A stretch of 64,000 nucleotides of DNA from Algoriphagus sp. AGSA1 (GCF_021390545.1 NZ_JAJUWR010000025.1:1-64000); one strand, 5' to 3'; shown: positions 35,154-45,381, counted from the stretch's first letter. Numbers and translations: made by a program. Notes: generated by a model from the sequence alone, not told the origin.

Positions 35154-36224
35154 ATGAAAAACTCTACTCTCTTACTTTTCGGTTTTTTGATTGCTCTATT
35201 TTCCTCCTGCCAGGAAGATAAGGAAAAGGTCGAAGAAGCTCCCAAAGAATCATTTCGAAATGAAGTTGCCGCCACTGAGGTGAATACGGCAAAGGCAGAG
35301 CGAAAAAGCTTTGATTATCTGATCGATGCCACCGGTAAACTCGAGGCAGGTGCGGAAGTGATGACTGTAATAGAACAGGCAGGTTATCTTCAAGAAGTAA
35401 ATGTCCAGGAAGGTCAATATGTGCAAAAAGGAGATGTGATAGCAGTCCTGGATCCTGCAGAGCCTGAACTGAGACTGGAAAAGGCCAAGATTTCGCTGAG
35501 AAACGCAAATGCGCTTTATGAGTCCGCCAAGTTTGGCTTTCCGGAATTATTTGCCTCGGATAGTGTGGAACAGCAAGGCATCGTAGAAGAACAGCTTAAA
35601 GCTAAGAATGGGGTTTTTATGAGTGAAGTGGAACTCAAAGAAGCTCAGTTGGCTTTTGAACGGACGGTGGTCAAGGCTCCGATATCCGGGAAAGTAGCAG
35701 ATCTTAAACATAGAGCGGGGGCTTTGGTAGGCGCTAATACAGAATTATGTGAGATACTCTCTACAAATGAGTTCATACTTAAGGTGAAAGTCTTGGAGTC
35801 GGACATCAACCTTATTTCCATCAATCAAAAAGCAGAGGTTTATCCCATATCAAATACACAAACCGCTCTTACTGGCAAAGTAACGGGCATCAATCCTAAA
35901 GTAGATGAAAGTGGTCTGGTGCAGGTGTCCATTACACTGGCTGCCAATAAGGATTTGCTCCCTGGGATGAATGCCAGGGCTATCATTCGCTCTCCACAAA
36001 ACAACTCCTTGGTGGTACCTAAAGATGCGCTCGTGTATAGGTCGGGCAGAGCTGTGGTGTTCACCATAGAAAACAAGGAGTCTAAATGGAACTACGTAGA
36101 AGTGGGCAAGGATAATGGGAAGGAAGTTGAGATTCTTGATGGTATTGAGGAAAATAGCACGGTCATCACCTCGAACAACCTCCAGCTTGCACACCAGGCA
36201 CCAGTTCAAATCATAAAAGAATAA
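35154..36224 (+). CDS. RND efflux periplasmic adaptor (membrane fusion) lipoprotein
   Basis: A 356-aa protein with a lipobox (LFSSC, Cys19). The adaptor architecture is lipoyl half (LQEVNVQEGQYVQKGDVIAV), alpha-helical hairpin (about 100-160), second lipoyl half (VVKAPISGKVADL), beta-barrel (NEFILKVKVLESD) and membrane-proximal domain ending PVQIIKE. It links an inner-membrane RND pump to an outer membrane channel. It lies 3 nt before two RND permeases; no TolC gene is in this operon. Confidence 0.92.
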   Translation: MKNSTLLLFGFLIALFSSCQEDKEKVEEAPKESFRNEVAATEVNTAKAERKSFDYLIDATGKLEAGAEVMTVIEQAGYLQEVNVQEGQYVQKGDVIAVLDPAEPELRLEKAKISLRNANALYESAKFGFPELFASDSVEQQGIVEEQLKAKNGVFMSEVELKEAQLAFERTVVKAPISGKVADLKHRAGALVGANTELCEILSTNEFILKVKVLESDINLISINQKAEVYPISNTQTALTGKVTGINPKVDESGLVQVSITLAANKDLLPGMNARAIIRSPQNNSLVVPKDALVYRSGRAVVFTIENKESKWNYVEVGKDNGKEVEILDGIEENSTVITSNNLQLAHQAPVQIIKE

Positions 36225-36227
36225 GCC

Positions 36228-39200
36228 ATGGTTAGATTTTTACTGGCCCGGCCGATTGCAGTTTTTATGACTTTTATGGCGTTGATGGTATTTTCCTTCA
36301 TCGTACTGCGAACACTCCCTATTTCTCTTTTGCCTCCCATCGACGTGCCGCAGATTGTGGTGAAGGTCAATTATCCCAACGCCTCTCCTGAAGCTATCGA
36401 ACAAAATGTGTTGAGCCGGATCAGAGAGGGGTTGATTACCTTGAATGGCTTGGAAGAGATGGATTCCAAGGCAGGGTCGGAAGTAGGGACAATTTGGCTC
36501 ACATTCGATTATAGTACCAAGATGGAGCTTGCCTATATAGATGTCAACGAAAAAATAGACAGGCTGACCAATTCGCTTCCGGAGGATCTGTCACGTCCAG
36601 AGGTGATCCGGATCAATACCTCCGATATACCCGTGGTCCGAGTTCAAGTGGTGCCCAAGGAAGGAATAGATGAAATAGAGGTCAGCTTGTTGGCAGAGAA
36701 TGTCCTTAAAAAAAGGATAGAGCAATTACCTGGGGTCTCACTGGTGGATATCAATGGTAAAAAAGATAGGATAATCACCGTAAAACCAAGGGAAGAGGCA
36801 CTGTCCGCACTAGGAATGACGCAGGAAAACGTGATCTCTGCCATAAAATCAGGGAATCAGGATCTTCCGGGGATCTCTGTCAAAGATGGTCAGTTCCGTT
36901 ATTATTTACGTCTGGCTACCCGGGTGGATACGCCCAAGGATATTGAGAGTCTGCCTGTGGCAGCTTCCTCAGGAGTGATTATCCCGTTGGGCAAACTGGC
37001 CGAAGTCAGCTATGAGACACAGGAGACGTTGGGATATCATCTTTTCGGAACAGATGAAGGCTTGGTCATTACAGTTCACAAGCAGGCCTCGGCCAAAATG
37101 AATGAACTGATCCCTGAGCTGAAAAAGTCGCTGGGATATTTTAAAGAAGATTATCCTCAGGTAGAATTCGAGTTGACCCAAGATCAGTCCAATCTTCTCA
37201 ATGCGGCTATTTCTAACCTGGAGACTTCCCTGCTATTTGGAGGTGTGTTTGCCTTTGCGGTGCTTTTCCTTTTTATGAAAGATTACAGACTTCCACTGAT
37301 AATCGGCGTAAGTTTGCCTTCTTCCTTATTGATCAGTTTCCTTGTTTTTTACTTTTTCGATTTGTCCATCAACATCATTTCCCTGTCAGGTCTGGCACTG
37401 GGGATCGGGATGCTGATCGATAACGCCATCATTGTTTTGGATAATATTACCAGAAAACGTGAGAGTGGTTTGCCTCTTTTCGAAGCTTGTGTAGAAGGTG
37501 TGAACGAAGTGATGGGAGCATTGATCAGTTCAGTGCTTACTACCCTGGCGGTATTTGTACCTTTGGTTTTTCTGAGCGGGATTTCAGGAGCTTTGTTTTT
37601 TGATCAGGCAGTAGCGGTGACCGCTATTTTGTCAGTTTCCTTGGCTGTGGCATTTATTCTTCTGCCCATGCTCTATTTGATTATGTTCTCCCGGAGCAAA
37701 AAACCTTATGATGAAGGTGAGGGATTGTTTTTCAGTAAAGTACTGGCTGGTTATGATTATCTGTATCACAAGGTGATCAGCAATAGGAAATTGGCTATGC
37801 TGGGTTTTTTGTTGTTGATCCCGCTAGGTCTTGGCATCAGCTTGATCCTCGATACTACCGGCTTGCCCGAAATCGAAAAACTGGACGCGACACTGGATGT
37901 GGATTGGAGTGAGCCCATTTCGGCTACAGAAAACAAGCATAGGGTGTTGGCTCTTCTGAAAACTTTGGATGGGAATTATACACAAGCTGAAGCAGATGTG
38001 GGAGTAAAGCAGTTTTTGCTTTTTGACGGTGAAAATTCCATCCAACAATCCTTGCTTTATTTTCTTTTTCCATCTGTGGAAGAAAAGCAGGCCGCAATCA
38101 ACCAGTTGCAGGATTATTTGAAAAAGAATTACCCTGAAGCATCATTCATCTTGGGCGATGCGCCTAATGCATTTGATCAGTTGTTCAATTCCAGTATGCC
38201 CTATTATGAAGTGAGATGGAAGGATCTGGAAGCAAAAGAACCGATACCGGAAGAAAAAATGGATCCATGGCTCAGTCAATTCCCAACCAGAGAGTGGGAG
38301 CGGGGTCCGGGATTGCAGAAAGAGGCCTCCGTGGTATTCACGCTTCGGGCGGACAAAATGGCTACCTATCAGATCCCCGTGGATGCTGTACAGACGCAGA
38401 TTTCCAAACTCTTCGGAAGCTATACTATCACAGATATCAGGAGGTTTGGTGTGATTACTCCCATCCGGCTGAAGGAGACTAATGCTCGGTTTGAAAGTTT
38501 ACTGCGCAATACAAGGTTATTTGCTTCTGATACTACTTCTTACATTTTGGGAGAATTTATAGACTATCAATACGAAGATCATTACAAATATGTGACAGCC
38601 GATAAGGGCGGGATTTATCAGTCTCTATTCGTCACCGCCGATAATCCTGATGAGGGATTACGGGATTATGTGCGGTGGGGGCAGGACAAGAATCTAGGAG
38701 TGACGGCCGTAGGACAGTATTTTAAAGATCGGGAAAATGTCCGTCAATTGATCGGGATACTGTTGATCTCGGTGTTGCTTCTTTACTTTATCCTGGCTGC
38801 GCAATTTGAGAGTTTTATCCAGCCTTTAATAGTAGTGTTTACGCTTCCTTTAGGAATCGGAGGGGCATTTTTAGTGCTGTTACTATGCGGAGCTACTTTG
38901 AACGTGATGTCTGCCATTGGTCTTGTAGTGATGCTGGGAATCATGGTGAATGATGCGATTTTGAAAATAGATACGATTAACCGCCTGCGATCAAGCTATG
39001 TGGAGTCTGATTCTACTTCTGCTGCCGAAGCACTCGAAATGGCGCTGCATAGAGCAGGGCAGATACGTCTCAAGCCAATCTTGATGACATCTATTACGAC
39101 GATTTTGGCATTGATTCCGATTGTATTTAGCAGCGGGTTGGGGGCAGATCTACAGCGTCCGTTGGTGTTTGCGGTGATTGGTGGACTGACGATAGGTACA

Positions 39201-39272
39201 GTCACTTCATTATATTTCGTGCCATTGGCGTATTGGTTTACGGTTTCAAAGAAATCACTGAAGACGACCTGA
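36228..39272 (+). CDS. RND efflux permease, first of pair
   Basis: A 1014-aa inner-membrane proton-driven transporter of the AcrB/MdtB type. It begins VRFLLARPIAVFMTFMAL with TM1, has a porter domain, TM2-6 at about 335-490, a second periplasmic loop, and TM8-12 from about 845. The TM4 motif GLALGIGMLIDNAIIVLDN carries one Asp where AcrB has two. The second half has ILAAQFESFIQPLIV and GIMVNDAILKID. It is spaced 1 nt from the second permease, which suggests a hetero-oligomeric pump like MdtBC. Confidence 0.92.
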   Translation: MVRFLLARPIAVFMTFMALMVFSFIVLRTLPISLLPPIDVPQIVVKVNYPNASPEAIEQNVLSRIREGLITLNGLEEMDSKAGSEVGTIWLTFDYSTKMELAYIDVNEKIDRLTNSLPEDLSRPEVIRINTSDIPVVRVQVVPKEGIDEIEVSLLAENVLKKRIEQLPGVSLVDINGKKDRIITVKPREEALSALGMTQENVISAIKSGNQDLPGISVKDGQFRYYLRLATRVDTPKDIESLPVAASSGVIIPLGKLAEVSYETQETLGYHLFGTDEGLVITVHKQASAKMNELIPELKKSLGYFKEDYPQVEFELTQDQSNLLNAAISNLETSLLFGGVFAFAVLFLFMKDYRLPLIIGVSLPSSLLISFLVFYFFDLSINIISLSGLALGIGMLIDNAIIVLDNITRKRESGLPLFEACVEGVNEVMGALISSVLTTLAVFVPLVFLSGISGALFFDQAVAVTAILSVSLAVAFILLPMLYLIMFSRSKKPYDEGEGLFFSKVLAGYDYLYHKVISNRKLAMLGFLLLIPLGLGISLILDTTGLPEIEKLDATLDVDWSEPISATENKHRVLALLKTLDGNYTQAEADVGVKQFLLFDGENSIQQSLLYFLFPSVEEKQAAINQLQDYLKKNYPEASFILGDAPNAFDQLFNSSMPYYEVRWKDLEAKEPIPEEKMDPWLSQFPTREWERGPGLQKEASVVFTLRADKMATYQIPVDAVQTQISKLFGSYTITDIRRFGVITPIRLKETNARFESLLRNTRLFASDTTSYILGEFIDYQYEDHYKYVTADKGGIYQSLFVTADNPDEGLRDYVRWGQDKNLGVTAVGQYFKDRENVRQLIGILLISVLLLYFILAAQFESFIQPLIVVFTLPLGIGGAFLVLLLCGATLNVMSAIGLVVMLGIMVNDAILKIDTINRLRSSYVESDSTSAAEALEMALHRAGQIRLKPILMTSITTILALIPIVFSSGLGADLQRPLVFAVIGGLTIGTVTSLYFVPLAYWFTVSKKSLKTT

Positions 39273-39273
39273 T

Positions 39274-42200
39274 ATGACTCCTTTCAGAATTCTGATAGTA
39301 TTCGTCGTCGTTTCAATCCTTGGATTGGCAGCCATCCCTTTGCTCTCTCTGGATCTGAACCCGAAGGAAAAATCCCCGATCCTTTCCGTAGGGTTTGGTA
39401 TCAATAATGCATCCCCGGAAATAGTAGAAAAGCTTGCCACCTCTCCCCTGGAGGGGGCTTTTTCCAGGCTATCTGAACTGAAGCAGATCACATCTAACTC
39501 AAATTACAATCAGGGGTCAATCCGGCTTACTTTTGACAAAAAAGCGGATATGGAAATGAAGAAGTTCGAGATTTCTTCTATTATCCGGCAGATTTATCCC
39601 CAGTTGGATCCTAAGGTGAGATATCCTACCGTAGCACAGGCTAATGAAGCCCGCCAAGATGCGAAAGATCCTATTCTGATCTACAGTGTAAATGGGCCAT
39701 TTGCCTCTTTTGAGATCAAGAAAATCACGGAGGATATACTAAAACCTGCGCTCACCCGATACGAGGAGGTGGAGGAAGTCACGGTGCAGGGAGCTAATGA
39801 TCTGCAGCTCTTTGTGACCTATGATATTCAAAAGATGCAGGCTGTTGGAGTGACCAGAAGCCAATTGGAAGGGAGTATCGGACGTGCATTTGGATTGAGT
39901 TTCCCAGGAGCGGTATTGAACAAAGAAGGAAAAACACTCTTTGTGCAAGTGGATCGTAAACTGAAAGATAAAGCGCAGCTTGAGAATCTGGTGGTAAGCG
40001 AGTTGGGCGGAAAGGAAGTCCGTCTCAGGGATGTGGCTAGTCTGACCTTGGAGGAAGCTGAGCCTATTAGTTACTTTAGGATCAATGGCAATAACTCTGT
40101 CACACTTGCGGTGTACAATAGGGATGGGGTCAATAAAGTACTGCTGGCGCAAAAGCTCAAGCAAGCAATCCAAGAGGCAGGAGAGTTACTTCCTGCAGGC
40201 TTTCAGGCCAGGCTGGAAAAAGATGATACTGAGTTTCTGGAAAAAGAGCTGGATAAAATATACAAGAGATCAGGCCTTTCCATTTTGATTCTGGTTGTTT
40301 TTATCTTTTTGATCAATAGAAATATCAAGTACCTGAGCATACTTTTCTTGGGGATCCTGGCTAACCTAAGCCTATGTGCCATTGTGCTGTATTTTCTCAA
40401 GGTAGATATACACATGTATTCCCTGGCAGGGTTGACGATTAGTTTTGGGCTTATTGTGGACAATGCGATCATCATGATCGATCACTTACATAAGCACAGA
40501 AACCGCCGTGTATTCCTGGCTCTTTTGGCAGCCTCCCTGACGACCATTGCCGCATTGATGATCGTTTTTCTATTGCCTGAAGAAGAACGTAAAAATCTGA
40601 CTGAATTTTCTCTGGTAGTATCGATTATGCTGGGGATTTCCCTTTTGATCGCTTTGGTGTTTACCCCGGCTTTTTACCAGGTAATGTTCAAAGAATCCAT
40701 TAAGCAAGGAAGAAAGTTGACGCTGCCTAAGTTGCGTACGCGGGTAAAAGCTTTGCGAAGCTATGAACGGGGGATCGCATGGACAGCAAGGTACCGTAAG
40801 ACATTTATCACGTTTTTAATCCTGCTTTTTGGACTTCCTATATTTTACCTCCCTGCCAAATGGGAAGATCATGAATGGTACAATAAGACGATAGGAAATA
40901 CTTTTTATCAGGAGGAAATCCGGCCTTACGTGGATAAAGCTCTTGGAGGTTCCATGCGTATGTTTGCCCGTGGCGTATATGAAAAAGGAGGCTATAGGGA
41001 AGTGGCAAAAACAAGGCTTTATGTTACCTGCAGGCTGCCGTTTGGCAATACCCTCGAGCAGATGGACTTCATCATGCGTGAGTTTGAACTCTATCTGAAG
41101 GATGTAGAAGGAATAGATCAATTCGTGACATCGGTTTATAATGGGCAAAGTGCAAGAATTGAAATCACTTTCAAAGAAGAGTACGAAAGAGGGGCTTTGC
41201 CTTACCAGCTGAAGGGGAAACTTTCTGTGAAATCCACCGACTGGAGCGGTGCGCAATGGACTGTGTCGGGGGTGGGGCAGGGGTTTTATACCGGTGGGTC
41301 CAGTGATCAGATCCCTAGCTATCGAGTTAAGATGAAGGGCTATAATTTTGATGAGCTAGAGCGTCAGGCGGATGTGTTGGCAGAGAAGCTTTTGGCACAT
41401 AAGCGTATTCAGGAGGTAAATACCAACGAAAGAAACTGGGGAGAGCAGAAGACAGAGGAATATGTGCTTCGTCTGGATCAGAACAAATTGGCACTGGGAC
41501 AAACAAATCAGTTGGAGGTGATCACCGCTTTGCAGGATATGTCCAAGCCTACCAATCCTTCTACGATGCTTACGCTGGAAAACCAGAATTATGGTATGGT
41601 GATTCGAGAGCGTGAATCCGGTGGTTTCAGCAAGTTTGACCTGGAGCAGAAAGGACTGATAGGTGGTGAAAACAAGGTGTTCAAAGTCTCAGATTACGGT
41701 ACATTGATCAAAGAGACAACTACCAATTCCCTGAATAAAGAAGACAGACAATACATCAGGATAGTGGCTTTTGAATACATGGGGTCGGCGAAGTTTGGTT
41801 CAGAGTACCTGGAGGAGGTGCTAGAAGAAATGAAGCAAATAATGCCTATCGGGTATGAGGCAAACAGGGATTCTTATTATTGGAATTATGGGCAGCAAAA
41901 ACGTCAGTATTCCCTGTTAGGATTATTGATTATTGGAGTGTTTATGATCTGCTCAGTGTTGTTCGAGAACCTAAAACAACCCGTATATATTATCGCTATC
42001 ATCCCAATCAGTTTTATAGGTCTGTTTTTGATCTTCTCTCTCTTTGATTTTTATTTCGATCAGGGTGGATATGCGGCCTTTGTGATGCTTGGAGGATTAG
42101 CTGTGAATGCCGGGATCTTTATTGTAAATGATCTTAACAATCGAGCACAGGGGCTTTATAACCGTAATGTACTCAAGTCAGTCGCAGGCAAGGCCGTTCC

Positions 42201-42462
42201 TATTTTACTTACCATTATGTCCACCTGCTTTGGTTTGATCCCATTTATCATTGAGGGTCAGAATGAGGTTTTCTGGTTCTCGCTGGCGATAGGCACCATT
42301 GGAGGGTTGATATTCAGTATGTTTGGTGTGTTTTGGATATTGCCGGTACTGCTTTGGAAGAAAACTCGTACGGAAAAGAAGACTCCAGAAAAGGTGGTGA
42401 AGCGCAAAAGAAGATGGTTCTTTTGGAAGCGACGTGGTGCTACAGAATTGAATAATGCCTGA
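39274..42462 (+). CDS. RND efflux permease, second of pair
   Basis: A 1062-aa RND transporter, paralogous to the preceding one. TM1 is RILIVFVVVSILGLAAIPL; the porter domain begins FGINNASPEIVEKLATSPLE. TM4 carries LIVDNAIIMIDHLHKHRNRR. The second loop (about 520-880) and the second set of membrane segments (SLLGLLIIGVFMICSVLFEN onward) are present. The tail is very basic (KRKRRWFFWKRRG). The close coupling to the first permease and the single adaptor indicate one efflux system with two different permeases. Confidence 0.9.
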   Translation: MTPFRILIVFVVVSILGLAAIPLLSLDLNPKEKSPILSVGFGINNASPEIVEKLATSPLEGAFSRLSELKQITSNSNYNQGSIRLTFDKKADMEMKKFEISSIIRQIYPQLDPKVRYPTVAQANEARQDAKDPILIYSVNGPFASFEIKKITEDILKPALTRYEEVEEVTVQGANDLQLFVTYDIQKMQAVGVTRSQLEGSIGRAFGLSFPGAVLNKEGKTLFVQVDRKLKDKAQLENLVVSELGGKEVRLRDVASLTLEEAEPISYFRINGNNSVTLAVYNRDGVNKVLLAQKLKQAIQEAGELLPAGFQARLEKDDTEFLEKELDKIYKRSGLSILILVVFIFLINRNIKYLSILFLGILANLSLCAIVLYFLKVDIHMYSLAGLTISFGLIVDNAIIMIDHLHKHRNRRVFLALLAASLTTIAALMIVFLLPEEERKNLTEFSLVVSIMLGISLLIALVFTPAFYQVMFKESIKQGRKLTLPKLRTRVKALRSYERGIAWTARYRKTFITFLILLFGLPIFYLPAKWEDHEWYNKTIGNTFYQEEIRPYVDKALGGSMRMFARGVYEKGGYREVAKTRLYVTCRLPFGNTLEQMDFIMREFELYLKDVEGIDQFVTSVYNGQSARIEITFKEEYERGALPYQLKGKLSVKSTDWSGAQWTVSGVGQGFYTGGSSDQIPSYRVKMKGYNFDELERQADVLAEKLLAHKRIQEVNTNERNWGEQKTEEYVLRLDQNKLALGQTNQLEVITALQDMSKPTNPSTMLTLENQNYGMVIRERESGGFSKFDLEQKGLIGGENKVFKVSDYGTLIKETTTNSLNKEDRQYIRIVAFEYMGSAKFGSEYLEEVLEEMKQIMPIGYEANRDSYYWNYGQQKRQYSLLGLLIIGVFMICSVLFENLKQPVYIIAIIPISFIGLFLIFSLFDFYFDQGGYAAFVMLGGLAVNAGIFIVNDLNNRAQGLYNRNVLKSVAGKAVPILLTIMSTCFGLIPFIIEGQNEVFWFSLAIGTIGGLIFSMFGVFWILPVLLWKKTRTEKKTPEKVVKRKRRWFFWKRRGATELNNA

Positions 42463-42637
42463 GGTGTTGCAATAGGGAGGAAATGGGCAATAATCTTCTC
42501 AAGGTTCTTTGTATGTGAAAAATTCAATATATCCTTTGAGCTTCTTCTTTTTTCTCTGAACCATGAAGAGAAATTCCTAATCGGAGTAACTTATCAAAAT
42601 TCAACATAACCGATGTTTAATTTATAAAAGAAACACA

Positions 42638-43741
42638 ATGAGAAAAATTATAGCATTCGCATTATTATCTGTCATCGGCTGTGGGGAGAGTCGCGTTGAA
42701 TCTGTTAAAACTATTGATTTTGATGCTCTTGAAAAGGTCTCGGCTGATTTATTGATCGAAAAAGCAATTCCTCTTGCATCTGATTCTACTGAATTGTTGG
42801 GTGAATACCTCTGGGTCATGTATGATAAAGATGGCTACTATGCAATGAACAACTTTCGTGGTAAAGGAATACATCATTTTTCCAATGAAGGCAAACATTT
42901 GGGAATTATTGCTGAAATCGGAGAGGCACCGGGACAAGTTCCGGAGATTCGCAACTTCAGGGTTCTCGAAGAGGAAGTACTGGTGAATTCCGGTATGGGT
43001 AATTCCTTGGAGCTACATACATTCTCCAAATCGGGGAAACTCCTGAAAAGCACCCCCTATCCAATAAATGCCTTTGCCTTTTACCCGTTAAATCAGGATG
43101 AGGTATGGTATTACAGTAGCTACAATAGTGTAGCGGGAGATCATCGGTTGTTTGTTGCAGACGGATCCGGGGCGATTAGGAAAGAACTCTTGTCAAATGA
43201 TTTCAATGAGAAAATGCTGCCGATGGATGAGCAGTCCTTCTTTGAGGGGAATGAAGCGGTCCTATTTAGAGAGTCATTTAAGGGCAACGTATATCAACTG
43301 AGTGAGGAAGATTCCTTAAAGGAAGTTTACACCTTTGATTTTGGCCCAACTGCGGTACCTGAAAAATTCTGGGAGATGGATGCCTTTGCGGGATTTGAAA
43401 TGATCAACAAGCAAGGGTTTTCGAATATTGCTTTCTTGGAAGAGAACGAACAATATTTCGTAGCCTATGTTAATTTTCAGAAAGAACGGGACATTAAGAA
43501 AACGCTGTATGTATGGAATAAAAAGACGGATAAAGAATTTATAATGGAAATTGACGGCGAGCTGGGATATTTCAATTCACTTATTGGGTTGGAAGGGGAT
43601 CAACTGGTGTTTATTGCCTATGCGCCTTATTTGGTGAGAAATAGTGAAAAACTCAACCTCAGCGATAAAGCAAAAGCTTCGCTGGCGACAGTGACTGAGG
43701 ATTCCAATCCTGTTATTCTTTATGCGAAAATACCGGGGTAG
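42638..43741 (+). CDS. 6-bladed beta-propeller lipoprotein
   Basis: A 367-aa protein with a lipobox (SVIGC, Cys15). Blade-like segments include GEYLWVMYDKDGYYAMNNF, HFSNEGKHLGIIAEIGEAPG and FRVLEEEVLVNSGMG, typical of the Bacteroidota 6-bladed beta-propeller family. It is a second member in the window beside those at 33335 and 45382. It stands 175 nt after the RND operon. Ligand or partner unknown. Confidence 0.75.
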   Translation: MRKIIAFALLSVIGCGESRVESVKTIDFDALEKVSADLLIEKAIPLASDSTELLGEYLWVMYDKDGYYAMNNFRGKGIHHFSNEGKHLGIIAEIGEAPGQVPEIRNFRVLEEEVLVNSGMGNSLELHTFSKSGKLLKSTPYPINAFAFYPLNQDEVWYYSSYNSVAGDHRLFVADGSGAIRKELLSNDFNEKMLPMDEQSFFEGNEAVLFRESFKGNVYQLSEEDSLKEVYTFDFGPTAVPEKFWEMDAFAGFEMINKQGFSNIAFLEENEQYFVAYVNFQKERDIKKTLYVWNKKTDKEFIMEIDGELGYFNSLIGLEGDQLVFIAYAPYLVRNSEKLNLSDKAKASLATVTEDSNPVILYAKIPG

Positions 43742-43841
43742 TATTATCATTATTCTGCTTCTAGGTGTAGGTGCCTTATTGTATTTAACAAATCCTAAGG
43801 AATTGGAGACACCTGAAGAAAAACTAATTCATCATTTTTGA
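43722..43841 (+). CDS. Short membrane ORF overlapping the propeller gene
   Basis: ATG at 43722 opens a 39-codon frame that overlaps the 3' end of the propeller gene by 20 nt in another frame. It reads as a basic N-terminus (MRKYRGS), a membrane helix (IIIILLLGVGALLYLT) and a short acidic tail (NPKELETPEEKLIHHF). The start resembles the N-terminus of DUF4359-type proteins, but it ends early, so it may be a remnant or a real small protein. Confidence 0.4.
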   Translation: MRKYRGSIIIILLLGVGALLYLTNPKELETPEEKLIHHF

Positions 43842-44114
43842 GAAGCGGAAGTAATAAACCCTACTGAGGGAGTCAATTCTCTGTGGAATTAAGGAGTGCG
43901 TTAAAACCACATTCCTGTTCAATTTTAGCTGTTCAGGATTTGCAATCCTGAATCCATTTCATACGGTTTGTAATTTGGAAAAATCATTTAAAATTCTACC
44001 CAGGGGAGTGTGCTCACTCGCTGAAAGTTCTGAAATAGTGAATGTCGAATGATAAATTTCGAATAATGAAATTGGGGGTAAGTCTCCAGTGATGTTGTAA
44101 AGGAAATAAGGTGT

Positions 44115-45266
44115 TTAACCAGAAATAGCCTCAATAAATCGATTGATTCCCACCACCTGAATATTTTTTGCCATGGGATAATTTTCTTCCCGAGGAATTA
44201 CCACGTGTAATTTTTCTATTCCCAAATCCTCCATTGCTAGATAGGTGCCTTTGGTGAGCTTAGGACTGAGACTGAATTTGATCTCTGCTGCTGCAAGCCA
44301 TGTATTATTGCGTCGAATAAGGAGGTCGATTTCTGAACCATCTTGTGTGCGGTAAAAATACATTTCATCATCAGATTTTATTACCGCCGCAGTTTGGTTG
44401 ATGACAAAGGCTTCCCATGAACTTCCCAAAACGATATTGCCAAAGATGCTTTCCATATTCTTTATTCCAAGCATGTAATGTAGCATGCCTGAATCGCGGA
44501 AATATAGTTTAGGAGATTTGACAAGCCGTTTTTTTATATTGACTGACCAGGCGGGTAATTCCCTCAAAAGAAATGCGTCTAGGAGAAAACTAAGATACGT
44601 TTTGATGGTGGGTGCGGTCAATCCCAGTGATTTGGCAAAAGTCGCATAGCTGAGAACTCCTCCATGTACAGATGCGATCATCATTAAGAATTGCCTGGTC
44701 ACTCTAGGATCTGCGGGTAGTCCATACTGAGGTAGATCTCGCTGAATGTAGCTCGTGGTGAAGCTTCGATACCAATCTTGGACAAAGTTTGGATCCTGTG
44801 ACAATGCAGGCTCAGGAAAACCTCCATAAATCCAGAGATCTTGGTTTGTTATTTTTCCAGAAGTTTCCAAAATAGAAAGCGGAGTCATTTCCAGGTAGTT
44901 GATCCTTCCTGCCAAACTTTCTGAACTTTGCCGAAGCAAAGAAGGGGAGGCAGAACCAAGGATTATAAATCTTCCTGGTTTTCTGTTTTCGTCGATTACA
45001 GCTCTCACCAAAGGAAAAATTGCAGGCTGATGTTGGATTTCATCAAGGATGATTGTTTTGTCTTGATTTTGGGAAAAGAATAATTCGGGATCATTCAGTT
45101 TATTTAGATCCGAGTTTTTTTCCAAATCGAGATAAATAACCTTAGTATCTAGCAATAGCTGTTTTGCTAAGGTAGTCTTACCTACTTGTCTAGGCCCAAC
45201 AATACCAGTCACGGGGAATTGCGATATTGATTTTAAGAATGGTTTTTCTATAGCTCTATTAATCAT
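44115..45266 (-). CDS. AAA+ ATPase with DUF4143 domain
   Basis: A 383-aa P-loop ATPase. Walker A is GPRQVGKTT (24-32), Walker B is IILDEIQ (72-78), and sensor-like ILGSASPSLL follows. The C-terminal DUF4143 domain contains FRDSGMLHYMLGI, GSSWEAFVINQ and EIDLLIRR, the last resembling a PD-(D/E)xK-like strand seen in these proteins. Function is unknown; the family is common and patchily distributed, sometimes considered part of mobile or defence-associated gene sets. The start codon lies inside a 22-bp perfect inverted repeat. Confidence 0.88.
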   Translation of the reverse strand: MINRAIEKPFLKSISQFPVTGIVGPRQVGKTTLAKQLLLDTKVIYLDLEKNSDLNKLNDPELFFSQNQDKTIILDEIQHQPAIFPLVRAVIDENRKPGRFIILGSASPSLLRQSSESLAGRINYLEMTPLSILETSGKITNQDLWIYGGFPEPALSQDPNFVQDWYRSFTTSYIQRDLPQYGLPADPRVTRQFLMMIASVHGGVLSYATFAKSLGLTAPTIKTYLSFLLDAFLLRELPAWSVNIKKRLVKSPKLYFRDSGMLHYMLGIKNMESIFGNIVLGSSWEAFVINQTAAVIKSDDEMYFYRTQDGSEIDLLIRRNNTWLAAAEIKFSLSPKLTKGTYLAMEDLGIEKLHVVIPREENYPMAKNIQVVGINRFIEAISG

Positions 45267-45309
45267 CCCTGCAAATCTAAAATTTATTTTTAGATTTGCA
45301 GGGATGATT
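45261..45309. promoter_or_regulatory. 22-bp perfect inverted repeat covering the ATPase start codon
   Basis: Left arm 45261-45282 and right arm 45288-45309 pair without mismatch around the 5-nt spacer TTTAT. The minus-strand ATG (45264-45266) is in the left arm. The mRNA would form a stem that buries the start codon and a GCAGGG stretch upstream of it; as DNA it could be a dimer operator. Confidence 0.75.
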
Positions 45310-45381
45310 CTGTTTTTCTTGGACTTGTTGTCCTATAAATCCCCGCTTTTCCGACTATGGTTAAAACCTTAACTTTATACT

